DNA from: an uncultured Lentisphaeria bacterium | Lineage (GTDB): Bacteria; Verrucomicrobiota; Lentisphaeria; Victivallales; UBA1829 | Direction: 5' to 3' | NCBI GenBank assembly: GCA_905211485.1 | Contig: CAJMAW010000122.1 | Coordinates: forward strand, 1-8,449 | DNA length: 8,449 nucleotides | Translations under genes and position numbers: made by a program | In this document: piece by piece, positions 1-5,448 of the stretch | Layout of the letters: the number at the start of each line of letters is the position of its first letter | How positions within the stretch are numbered: the first letter of the stretch is position 1 | Notes under the pieces: generated by a model | What the model saw: only the letters and a program-made list of their open reading frames with translations | Database searches by the model: none | Told to the model about the DNA's origin: nothing

Positions 1-44
1 TGCATTCCCTGCACCCGGCAGGCGTCGCCTGCCGTATTTTTTTT
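1..44 (+). repeat. Intergenic hairpin repeat, copy 1
   Basis: This copy begins TGCATTCCCTG, carries a GC-rich palindrome and ends GTATTTTTTTT. A second, diverged copy lies at 89-131, starting 88 bases further on. The first 11 bases, an internal GGCAGGCG and the GTATTTTTTT end are shared exactly. The differences cluster in the palindrome and its left flank. It could be a dispersed intergenic repeat family of this genome or a duplicated terminator; one window cannot separate these. Confidence 0.6.
16..44 (+). terminator. Intrinsic terminator of an upstream plus-strand gene
   Basis: The stem pairs 16-23 with 27-34 (CGGCAGGC / GCCTGCCG), eight base pairs closed by a three-base loop. It is followed by TA and a run of eight T. 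The T-run lies on the plus strand only, so this would end a gene entering from the left edge, convergent with prmC. Confidence 0.6.
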
Positions 45-88
45 ATTTTCACTTTATTTTATTTTTTTTCTGAAAAGCCTACTCTCGC

Positions 89-131
89 TGCATTCCCTGG
101 TACTGGCAGGCGCTGTCTGGCGTATTTTTTT
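89..131 (+). repeat. Intergenic hairpin repeat, copy 2 (degenerate)
   Basis: This copy matches copy 1 at the TGCATTCCCTG start, the GGCAGGCG core and the GTATTTTTTT end. Substitutions in the palindrome leave only a weak stem (107-111 with 115-119, including a G-T pair). It looks like a decayed copy of the element at 1-44. The 44 bases between the copies are T-rich and contain nothing I recognise. Confidence 0.55.
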
Positions 132-187
132 GTCAGCGCTTATAAAACGGTCAAGTATCAGAGGTCTGCAGTGCCGAGACACAGAAC

Positions 188-1027
188 TCATTCCTTTGCT
201 GCGATCAGGAAGCGATCTGCACCAGAGAGATCCTGTTCAATGGAAATGTGTTTGAATACTCCCGTTTTCTCCGCCGCTTCACGGGCCCGTTTCCCCTGAT
301 CCTCACCAATTTCAAAAAAGAGCGTCCCATTGTATTTTAAATAGTCCGGGGATTCGGAAATGGCACGTTCCACAATCGCAAAACCTTCATCTTCAGCAAA
401 AAGAGCCGAATGTGGTTCGTAGTCTCTGACATTTATCGGAAGTGCAGGAAGCGCCGATTCCGGTATGTATGGCAGATTCGCCGCAATGGCGTCAAATTTC
501 ATTCCGGAAAACGGGGAAAAAAGATCCCCTGATGAAAAAAAAACGTTTTCAGTTTTGAATTTGTTCCGGTTCCTTTCAGCCCAGGAAAGCGCCTCAGGGT
601 ATTTTTCCGATCCCCAGATGCGCAGATCCGGTCGTTCCAAAGCCAGGGAAAGAGAAAGCGCACCGCTTCCTGCTCCCAGTTCACAAACCATTGATGCCGG
701 CTTCAGGCGCCTGAGAAGAAACTCCGCGAGCAACTCCGTTTCCGGACGGGGAATCAGCACACCTGGACCTATGTCCAGTTCAAGAGAACGGAACCAGGCC
801 TTCCCGAAAATGTATTGGAAAGGCTCATGTTTCAATCTGCGCCGAAGGAAAGCTTCCGCTTTTTCCAATTCTTCCGGTTTCAGAAGGCGTTCCCTGTGAA
901 GAAAGAGCAGAGTATGGCGGATCCCCGTTACTTCCGAGAGAATGTAGGCGGCCTCCAGTTCAGCGGATTCAAATCCGGCTTTCTGAAGAATCCGGGTGTA
1001 ATTCTGTAAAAGGATTCCGATTTTCAT
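188..1027 (-). CDS. prmC: Peptide chain release factor N5-glutamine methyltransferase PrmC (HemK)
   Basis: PrmC methylates the glutamine of the GGQ motif in release factors RF1 and RF2 in the cytoplasm, using S-adenosylmethionine. The 279 residues match the family's usual length. An N-terminal helical release-factor-binding domain (about 1-80) is followed by the hallmark LIPRPETELL (91-100), SAM-binding motif I CELGAGSGA (115-123), an acidic motif II around E141, and the catalytic-loop motif NLPY (184-187). Most PrmC proteins have NPPY here; the Leu variant is, from memory, known in some PrmC lineages. The ATG at 1027 fits the family's N-terminus but has no Shine-Dalgarno sequence and lies about 10 nt after the T-run of the upstream gene's terminator. 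Expression therefore probably needs readthrough or a promoter I cannot see. The usual partner prfA is not in the window. Identification is firm. Confidence 0.95.
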   Translation of the reverse strand: MKIGILLQNYTRILQKAGFESAELEAAYILSEVTGIRHTLLFLHRERLLKPEELEKAEAFLRRRLKHEPFQYIFGKAWFRSLELDIGPGVLIPRPETELLAEFLLRRLKPASMVCELGAGSGALSLSLALERPDLRIWGSEKYPEALSWAERNRNKFKTENVFFSSGDLFSPFSGMKFDAIAANLPYIPESALPALPINVRDYEPHSALFAEDEGFAIVERAISESPDYLKYNGTLFFEIGEDQGKRAREAAEKTGVFKHISIEQDLSGADRFLIAAKE

Positions 1028-1036
1028 GATCGTATT

Positions 1037-1085
1037 AAAAAAAACAGCCGGAAAGTTTTCCCGGAACGGGAACGACTCTCCGGCT
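1037..1085 (-). terminator. Strong intrinsic terminator between the TRL-like gene and prmC
   Basis: On the minus strand the outer stem pairs 1079-1085 with 1046-1052 (AGCCGGA / TCCGGCT). It continues through 1075-1077 with 1054-1056 to an inner stem of 1067-1072 with 1058-1063, closed by a three-base loop. Eight T follow (1044-1037). It clearly ends the lipoprotein transcript, yet prmC starts only 10 nt beyond it. Confidence 0.88.
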
Positions 1086-1113
1086 TAGAATCTCTCAAAT
1101 AGAAAGAGAAAAC

Positions 1114-1449
1114 TTATTCATCAATGCCGAAACCATACACAACCGTTGTGTAGGTTCCGTAGATACCGAGGATGTTCTGAACTTCCTGATTCACCCAGCT
1201 GACCTTGCGGATTCCACCTTCCTTGCAGGCTTGATTGATGGATGCGTCTCCACATGCGAACCAGCCAAGAAAGCTGATGCATTTGGACTTTCCGATCTTA
1301 TTGTAGGTGATGTCTCTGTTGCCCATGGAGACGGGAAGTGTGACCTGGGTGTAAAGGCAGCCCAGAGGGACCGGGGTTGCACATGCCGTCATGAAGACAC
1401 TGCCCGCGAGTGCCGCCGTCACAGCCAGCACTTTCAAAAGTTTTTTCAT
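1114..1449 (-). CDS. TRL-like family lipoprotein
   Basis: This 111-residue protein has a lipoprotein signal: a positive MKK start, a hydrophobic core, and a lipobox-like MTAC with Cys23 as the likely lipidated residue. The mature part resembles the TRL-like family, small bacterial lipoproteins named after a tRNA-associated locus: a GCLYTQVTLPV stretch near 30-40, the GDAS motif at 67-70, GGI at 78-80, and the family's most typical end, LGIYGTYTTVVYG (94-106). The molecular function of this family is unknown to me; anchoring in the cell envelope is inferred from the signal. The start is well set by AAGGAG (1463-1458) eight bases before the ATG. The gene has its own promoter at 1571-1599 and a strong terminator at 1037-1085, so it appears to be a single-gene unit with a long leader. 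Confidence 0.82.
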   Translation of the reverse strand: MKKLLKVLAVTAALAGSVFMTACATPVPLGCLYTQVTLPVSMGNRDITYNKIGKSKCISFLGWFACGDASINQACKEGGIRKVSWVNQEVQNILGIYGTYTTVVYGFGIDE

Positions 1450-1505
1450 TGTTCCAGCTCCTTTTTGTTGAAAGCGTTCTGATTGCAGTTATATTGGATC
1501 TTATG

Positions 1506-1546
1506 AAAAAAACCGGAACCTTCAGACCGTGTGCCGTTGAATCCGG
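1506..1546 (-). terminator. Terminator-like hairpin in the leader of the TRL-like gene
   Basis: On the minus strand 1546-1542 (CCGGA) pairs with 1517-1513 (TCCGG). TTCA at 1541-1538 pairs with TGAA at 1524-1521 across a three-base bulge, leaving a 13-base loop. Seven T follow directly (1512-1506). It lies between the predicted transcription start (about 1564) and the start codon at 1449, so it could prematurely end the transcript. The stem is interrupted and TCCGG is common in this DNA, so chance is possible. Confidence 0.4.
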
Positions 1547-1570
1547 ACTCTTTTCTTCTATCTTCGCGGG

Positions 1571-1599
1571 AATATAGCAGTTTCTTGGCAGCAAAGCAA
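1571..1599 (-). promoter_or_regulatory. Sigma-70-type promoter of the TRL-like lipoprotein gene
   Basis: Read on the minus strand: -35 TTGCTT (1599-1594), a 17-base spacer, and -10 TATATT (1576-1571) preceded by TGC, making an extended -10. The predicted start near 1564 gives a leader of about 115 nt. The element is placed by pattern only. Confidence 0.6.
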
Positions 1600-1653
1600 G
1601 TTTTTCTTTCCTGGATGGAACGATTTTCCTTCCAAAAAATTTAAAAAAGTTTT

Positions 1654-1668
1654 AAAAACGTTGTTTTT
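1654..1668. promoter_or_regulatory. AT-rich inverted repeat upstream of argH
   Basis: AAAAAC-GTT-GTTTTT is a six-base inverted repeat inside a tract of A- and T-runs (about 1634-1670), roughly 40-55 bases upstream of the argH -10. It could be a curved or UP-like activating segment or an operator. The rest of the 303-base intergenic region (1450-1752) holds the two divergent promoters and the leader hairpin; I see no further gene in it. Confidence 0.25.
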
Positions 1669-1702
1669 CTTACCGCTTTGTGCTTTTCCCAGACGTTTCC
1701 CG

Positions 1703-1711
1703 TGCTATATT
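1703..1711 (+). promoter_or_regulatory. Extended -10 promoter element of argH
   Basis: TGC followed by TATATT gives the same nine-base element as the divergent lipoprotein promoter. No good -35 sits at 17 bases, which an extended -10 can tolerate. The predicted start near 1718 gives a short leader of about 35 nt before the ATG at 1753. Confidence 0.5.
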
Positions 1712-1718
1712 TTCTCCC

Positions 1719-1729
1719 TTGAATTTCAA
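1719..1729. promoter_or_regulatory. Possible operator at the argH transcription start
   Basis: TTGAA-T-TTCAA is a perfect inverted repeat sitting at or just after the predicted transcription start of argH. Its TGAAT/TTCA content loosely recalls an ArgR box half (TGAAT...ATTCA), but it is shorter and lacks the A/T centre, so the assignment is tentative. Confidence 0.25.
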
Positions 1730-1752
1730 TTGATGCAATGCGAGGTGCAATC

Positions 1753-3123
1753 ATGGCTCTCTGGGGCGGACGTTTTTCCGAAAATACAGAAAAAAACGTG
1801 CAGGATTTCACAGAATCCATTTCCTATGACAGAAGACTTTATCGGCATGACATCGCCGGGAGCAAAGCCCACGCGGCCATGCTCCGCGCCGCCGGAATCA
1901 TCCCGAAAGCTTCCGCCGACGCCATCTGTTCCCGCCTCGATCAAATCCGGGACCGGATCGAAAAAGGGGATTTCGAGTTTAAAGCCGAACTCGAAGATAT
2001 CCACATGCACATCGAATCCGCACTCATCGAAGCACTCGGGGATGAAGGCGCCAGACTCCATACGGCCAGAAGCAGAAATGATCAGATCGCTCTCGACATC
2101 CGTTTGTACCTCCGCGAGGAAATCGATCATCTTACCGCCGGACTCAGGCGTCTTCAGAAAGCCCTTCTCTCTCAGGCGGAGTCAAATCGGCGCGTCATTC
2201 TTCCCGGATTCACCCATCTTCAGCATGCCCAGCCGATTCTGATGGCCCACCATCTGCTTGCCTATGTCGAAATGTTTGAACGGGACATCGGCCGCCTGGC
2301 TGACGCCCGCAGACGGCTTAATATCATGCCACTCGGGTCCGGCGCCATTGCGGGAACGACTCTCCCGATTGATCGTGAATTTGTCCGGGAAAAGCTTCAG
2401 TTTCCGGCCATGACGCGGAACAGCATGGACGCCGTCGCGGATAGGGATTTTGCCTGTGAAACCCTGGCTGCGCTGGCAGTCTTTTCCATGCATGTGTCCC
2501 GTCTTTCAGAGGATTTGATCCTGTGGATGTCTCAGGAATTCTCCTTCATCACCTTTTCCGACGCCTACTGCACAGGCTCCAGTCTGATGCCTCAGAAGAA
2601 AAATCCGGATATCGCAGAACTTTCCCGCGGGAAAACCGGACGCGTTTACGGCTCCCTCATGGCCATGCTCACCGTTTGCAAGGGACTGCCGCTCACCTAT
2701 AACAGAGACTTGCAGGAAGACAAGGAACCCCTCTTTGACGCAATCGACACCGTTTCCTCCATACTCTCCGTCTATCCCGGCATGATTGAAACCATGCGCG
2801 TTTTCCCGGACCGCATGCTTCAGGCGGCCTCCGATCCCGGGCTGATGGCGACTGATCTCGCCGAGGCCCTGGTGCGCAAAGGTGTCCCCTTCCGGACCGC
2901 TCATCACAAGGTGGGCGCCTTCGTCCGCTATGCCGCCGAGCACGGACTCCCTCTCGATCAGGTGCCCCTGGAGGAAATGAAAAGCGTCATCCCGGAGGCC
3001 GACGAGCAGATGCTGAAGCTCTTTTCCCCGATGCATGCCATTGCCGCCAGGGACGTCTTCGGAGGAACAGGTTATGAACAGGTCGAATCCCAGATCGCTT
3101 TCTGGAAAGAGAAACTCGCATGA
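1753..3123 (+). CDS. argH: Argininosuccinate lyase
   Basis: ArgH cleaves argininosuccinate to arginine and fumarate, the last step of arginine biosynthesis, as a cytoplasmic homotetramer. The 456 residues match the family length. Visible hallmarks are the MALWGGRF start, HTARSRNDQ (103-111), the THLQHAQP segment with the catalytic-base region at His155, and the fumarase/lyase superfamily signature GSSLMPQKKNPD (275-286), whose second Ser (about 277) is the likely catalytic residue. I chose the ATG at 1753 over the in-frame ATG at 1738 because GAGGTG (1742-1747) lies at correct spacing and homologues begin MALWGGRF. The TGA overlaps the ATG of the next gene (ATGA at 3120-3123), so the two are probably translationally coupled. 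No other arginine gene is in the window. Confidence 0.97.
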   Translation: MALWGGRFSENTEKNVQDFTESISYDRRLYRHDIAGSKAHAAMLRAAGIIPKASADAICSRLDQIRDRIEKGDFEFKAELEDIHMHIESALIEALGDEGARLHTARSRNDQIALDIRLYLREEIDHLTAGLRRLQKALLSQAESNRRVILPGFTHLQHAQPILMAHHLLAYVEMFERDIGRLADARRRLNIMPLGSGAIAGTTLPIDREFVREKLQFPAMTRNSMDAVADRDFACETLAALAVFSMHVSRLSEDLILWMSQEFSFITFSDAYCTGSSLMPQKKNPDIAELSRGKTGRVYGSLMAMLTVCKGLPLTYNRDLQEDKEPLFDAIDTVSSILSVYPGMIETMRVFPDRMLQAASDPGLMATDLAEALVRKGVPFRTAHHKVGAFVRYAAEHGLPLDQVPLEEMKSVIPEADEQMLKLFSPMHAIAARDVFGGTGYEQVESQIAFWKEKLA

Positions 3124-3845
3124 AACTGAAGAGCTCCGCCCTCAGGAGAAATCCTTCCGTCATGAATAGGAAACCATGCTGCCAGCCTTCCTTGATTTCC
3201 TTTTTCCCCCTCCCGCGGCTCCTTCCCGCACTTCTGCTGTTCCTGCTGTTGCCCATCCTCAGGGGAACGACTGACGATGAAGCGGCGGAAAAAATTACTT
3301 TCCTCCCGAAAAACGAGGCCTATACAGAGCCCGTCACCGGCGCGCTGTTTCCAGCGGCGGCTCCAGGCGGATATGCGAAAAATCAGGTCTCGCGCCACCT
3401 GAATCCGGTATATGGGACCGTGATCCGCTATTCCAATGAAAACGGCGCCTGCGCGGATGTCTATGTCTACAGCCTCGATACCGGAGCAAAGCCGATCACT
3501 CCGGAGCAAATGGATGCGCATTATGCGGAGGTGAAAAAAACAATTTTGGATCTGCCAGGGAAAAAAGGCCCCGTCTCCTCCGTCTCCGTCGTCGAAGATC
3601 TGATTTTTCAGGACCGCCCTGACATCCGGGGAACTCTCTTCCTGATGGGTGTGGGAGAGGAGGAAACCTTTTCCGCTCTGGTCCTTTTCCTCTGCAAAGG
3701 GAAAATTGTCAAACTCAGAGTTTCCTATCCCACAGACAGGATCGAGGAAAAGGCCGAAGCCAATGCCTTCATCCGCGAAATCATCGGCATTTTTGGCGAT
3801 GCCGGGAAAAAACAGACACCCGTCGTGAACCCTTCCGCAGGATAA
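3120..3845 (+). CDS. Hypothetical membrane-anchored or exported protein coupled to argH
   Basis: I do not recognise a family in these 241 residues. The N-terminus is basic, then strongly hydrophobic (about 28-48, rich in Leu, Pro and Phe), consistent with a signal anchor or signal peptide. No lipobox follows. The remainder (50-241) looks like a single soluble alpha/beta domain, with strand-like segments near 105-117 (VIRYSN..ADVYVYSL), 157-163, 173-196 and 198-206, and a helix near 212-228. It ends in a short flexible tail. The first ATG overlaps the argH stop and has a weak GGAAAGAG upstream. A second ATG at 3162 (residue 15, MNRK) gives a more ordinary signal peptide, with AGGAG 13 bases upstream, so the true start is uncertain. 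Position makes it part of the argH transcript, but a role in arginine metabolism cannot be inferred. Confidence 0.8.
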   Translation: MKLKSSALRRNPSVMNRKPCCQPSLISFFPLPRLLPALLLFLLLPILRGTTDDEAAEKITFLPKNEAYTEPVTGALFPAAAPGGYAKNQVSRHLNPVYGTVIRYSNENGACADVYVYSLDTGAKPITPEQMDAHYAEVKKTILDLPGKKGPVSSVSVVEDLIFQDRPDIRGTLFLMGVGEEETFSALVLFLCKGKIVKLRVSYPTDRIEEKAEANAFIREIIGIFGDAGKKQTPVVNPSAG

Positions 3846-3904
3846 AGTCTGATTCTTTTCCGCCTTTTGCGATTCGGAGATCCCTCATCTTGTCCTGCAT
3901 TTCC

Positions 3905-3931
3905 GGGGGAGGGGGGAGGAAGAGAGAGAGG
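3905..3931 (+). other. Polypurine tract in the convergent intergenic region
   Basis: Twenty-seven consecutive purines (G5-A-G6-A, then GA-rich) lie in the 165-base gap between the argH operon and the convergent Sel1 gene. There are too few G-runs for a standard quadruplex. No other feature is seen in 3846-3970. Confidence 0.5.
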
Positions 3932-3971
3932 CCTGAGTAAGGGCGTGTTTCCTCTGTTTCCACAGTGCTTT

Positions 3972-4012
3972 CCTTCCTCTGAGAAAAGGAGGGGAGGGTT
4001 TGTTTTCTTTTC
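3972..4012 (+). terminator. Intrinsic terminator of the argH operon
   Basis: CCTTCCTCT (3972-3980) pairs with 3990-3998 (AGGGGAGGG), nine pairs including three G-T pairs, around a nine-base loop. A T-rich tail TTTGTTTTCTTTT follows (3999-4011). The tail overlaps the last codon region of the convergent Sel1 gene. There is no T-run on the minus strand, so that gene's own terminator is not identified. Confidence 0.5.
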
Positions 4013-5231
4013 ATGGTTCCCGGTCATCGGATCCGGAGGCGGAGGTCCTGGCTTCCTCAGACATATTCTCCTTCTTTTTCCCGGGACTGTTGTTTTCCTC
4101 ATTTCTGAGCTGACGGGAAAAGTCCGGATCTTCCTCCTTTTCCTTTTCCAGCGCCTCCAGATAAAGATTCCAGTAGAATCCCGCACGGACAGGATCTTTT
4201 TCGACTCCGTGCCCGAAACGGCTGAGCATGGAGAGAAAGGCATAAGCCTTCGGATACTGTTTTCCCGCTGCTTTTCTTCCGTATTCCAGGGCCTTGGCAT
4301 AATTCTGCGGAGTTCCTTCTCCGCAGTAGTAAAGATCGGCCAGATTGTATTCGGCGGTGGCGAGTCCCTGATCCGCGGCCTTCTGATACCATTGGAATGC
4401 GCCTTCCAGATCTTTTTTTGTTCCGATTCCGTGATAGAGGAGGAAGCCGACCTTGTTCTGAGCGGGCGCATATCCCCTGAATCCCGCGCGGAGAAAGTAC
4501 TGGAGAGCTTTTTCAGGATTTTTCTCGACGCCGCGGCCCATATAATAGAGGAATCCGAGCTTGTCCATACATTTCAGATCGCCCTTTTCGGCGCCGCGGC
4601 GGAAATATCCGGCGGCCTTTTCCGGATTTTTCCCGACCTGAGCAATGCCCTTGAGAAAAACCATTCCAAGGAGATACCATGCCTGAATTTCATCCTCTTC
4701 CGCCGCGCGTTCGAGCCATTGCAGCGCTTTTTCCCCGTCCGGAGGCATGACATTTCCCCCTCCAAGATAGGCCGAGGCCAGGTTGAGCATGGCCATTGTA
4801 TCTCCTTTTTCCGCTGCCATGCGGATGTATTCCAGAGCCTTTTCCGTATTTTTCTCCGTTCCCTGTCCGGAGGCATAGAGAATGCCCAAATTGAGCATGG
4901 CTGCGGGGTCTCCGGCTTCCGCGCCTTTTCTGAAAAGTTCAAAGGCCTTCCGAAAATCGGGAGGAGTTTCTTCCGTTCCCTGGAAACAGGCGACGCCTTC
5001 GGCATTCCAGTCATGCGTTGTTTCCGCCGTTGTTTCCGCTGTACTGTCCGTCTTGGGCGTTTCTGCCGTTTTCTTCGTATTTTCGCCTGGCTTCTGTTTT
5101 TCCGATTTCTTCTGTTCCGGTTCATTATTCTCAGTCTTTAGCTCCATTCCCTCCGCGGGGAGAAGGAAGGAGAAAGATGTGAAACAGAAGAGAAGAACGG
5201 GCAGAAATCCGTGAATGCTTTTTTTCTTCAT
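4011..5231 (-). CDS. Secreted Sel1-repeat (tetratricopeptide-like) protein
   Basis: This 406-residue protein starts with a signal peptide (1-26: MKKK, hydrophobic core, cleavage probably after LLPA), then a Lys/Glu/Thr-rich linker (29-73) containing TAET repeats. An array of about eight Sel1-like repeats of 35-37 residues follows (roughly 74-108, 109-144, 145-181, 182-218, 219-254, 255-290, 291-326, 327-361). The repeats show the family's pattern of A-x-x-x-L-G-x-x-Y...G...G-x-x-x-x..KA..(Y/W)...AA..G. The charged tail (362-406) looks disordered. Such arrays form a helical superhelix that binds other proteins; here that would be in the periplasm or outside the cell. The partner is unknown. 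The first and last repeats are the most diverged. An AGGA lies 11 bases before the ATG. A terminator-like hairpin sits in its leader (5299-5325). Confidence 0.9.
   Translation of the reverse strand: MKKKSIHGFLPVLLFCFTSFSFLLPAEGMELKTENNEPEQKKSEKQKPGENTKKTAETPKTDSTAETTAETTHDWNAEGVACFQGTEETPPDFRKAFELFRKGAEAGDPAAMLNLGILYASGQGTEKNTEKALEYIRMAAEKGDTMAMLNLASAYLGGGNVMPPDGEKALQWLERAAEEDEIQAWYLLGMVFLKGIAQVGKNPEKAAGYFRRGAEKGDLKCMDKLGFLYYMGRGVEKNPEKALQYFLRAGFRGYAPAQNKVGFLLYHGIGTKKDLEGAFQWYQKAADQGLATAEYNLADLYYCGEGTPQNYAKALEYGRKAAGKQYPKAYAFLSMLSRFGHGVEKDPVRAGFYWNLYLEALEKEKEEDPDFSRQLRNEENNSPGKKKENMSEEARTSASGSDDREP
5016..5039 (-). repeat. 12-base tandem duplication inside the Sel1 gene
   Basis: Two perfect head-to-tail copies of CGTTGTTTCCGC (5016-5027 and 5028-5039) encode the duplicated TAET unit of the low-complexity linker. 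It keeps the frame and looks like replication slippage in an unconstrained segment. Confidence 0.75.
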
Positions 5232-5298
5232 CTTGCCTGAAATCCTTTCGCTGGTGGAAAGATACCGTCTTTTCCGCGACAGGCAAAGTCAAAAGCAG

Positions 5299-5325
5299 AA
5301 AAAAACGGAAAAATCCCTTTTCCGT
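5299..5325 (-). terminator. Terminator-like hairpin upstream of the Sel1 gene
   Basis: On the minus strand 5325-5318 (ACGGAAAA) pairs with 5312-5305 (TTTTCCGT) around a five-base loop. It runs straight into six further T (5304-5299). No minus-strand gene ends here: the neighbouring gene at 5449 runs the other way. The hairpin therefore lies in the leader of the Sel1 gene, about 70 nt before its ATG, or ends a small minus-strand RNA from 5326-5448. Confidence 0.55.
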
Positions 5326-5388
5326 GAGGATATTTTCATGGACTTGTGGCAAAAAAGCTGTATCTTTATTCCCATCCGTTCAGGATTC

Positions 5389-5400
5389 CGGACGAGTCCG
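5389..5400. promoter_or_regulatory. Short inverted repeat between divergent genes
   Basis: CGGAC-GA-GTCCG is a perfect five-base inverted repeat about 50 bases upstream of the hexosaminidase start and in the gap shared with the divergent Sel1 gene. It could be a regulator site. I found no convincing -35/-10 pair for either gene in 5232-5448. Confidence 0.25.
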
Positions 5401-5448
5401 ATTGGAAAAGCTGAAAGATAAACAAAACAGACAGGAATTTGACGCAAA

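Noticed and set aside
465..1009. Plus-strand open frames across prmC
   Set aside because: They are shadows of the conserved prmC coding strand, with no recognisable product or ribosome binding site.
1231..1594. Overlapping frames on both strands around the TRL-like gene
   Set aside because: The lipoprotein frame has a signal peptide, lipobox, family end motif and strong ribosome binding site; the others have none of these.
1738..1752. An upstream in-frame ATG giving a longer ArgH (MRGAI extension)
   Set aside because: The ATG at 1753 has the ribosome binding site GAGGTG and matches the family's MALWGGRF start; the extension would include that binding site.
3867..5141. A 424-codon plus-strand frame opposite the Sel1-repeat gene
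   Set aside because: It is the complement of repetitive Sel1 codons, giving Phe/Arg-rich periodic sequence, and it lacks a ribosome binding site. The minus strand has a signal peptide and well-formed repeats.
5287..5292. TTGACT on the minus strand as a -35 for the Sel1 gene
   Set aside because: The only -10-like sequence downstream (TATCTT, 5264-5259) is 22 bases away, too far for a standard promoter.
5289..5339. A 16-residue Phe-rich leader peptide (MKISSRKRDFSVFFCF) overlapping the hairpin upstream of the Sel1 gene, as in amino-acid attenuation
   Set aside because: The Phe codons come from the T-run of the terminator itself, no Shine-Dalgarno sequence precedes the ATG, and the downstream gene is not an amino-acid gene.
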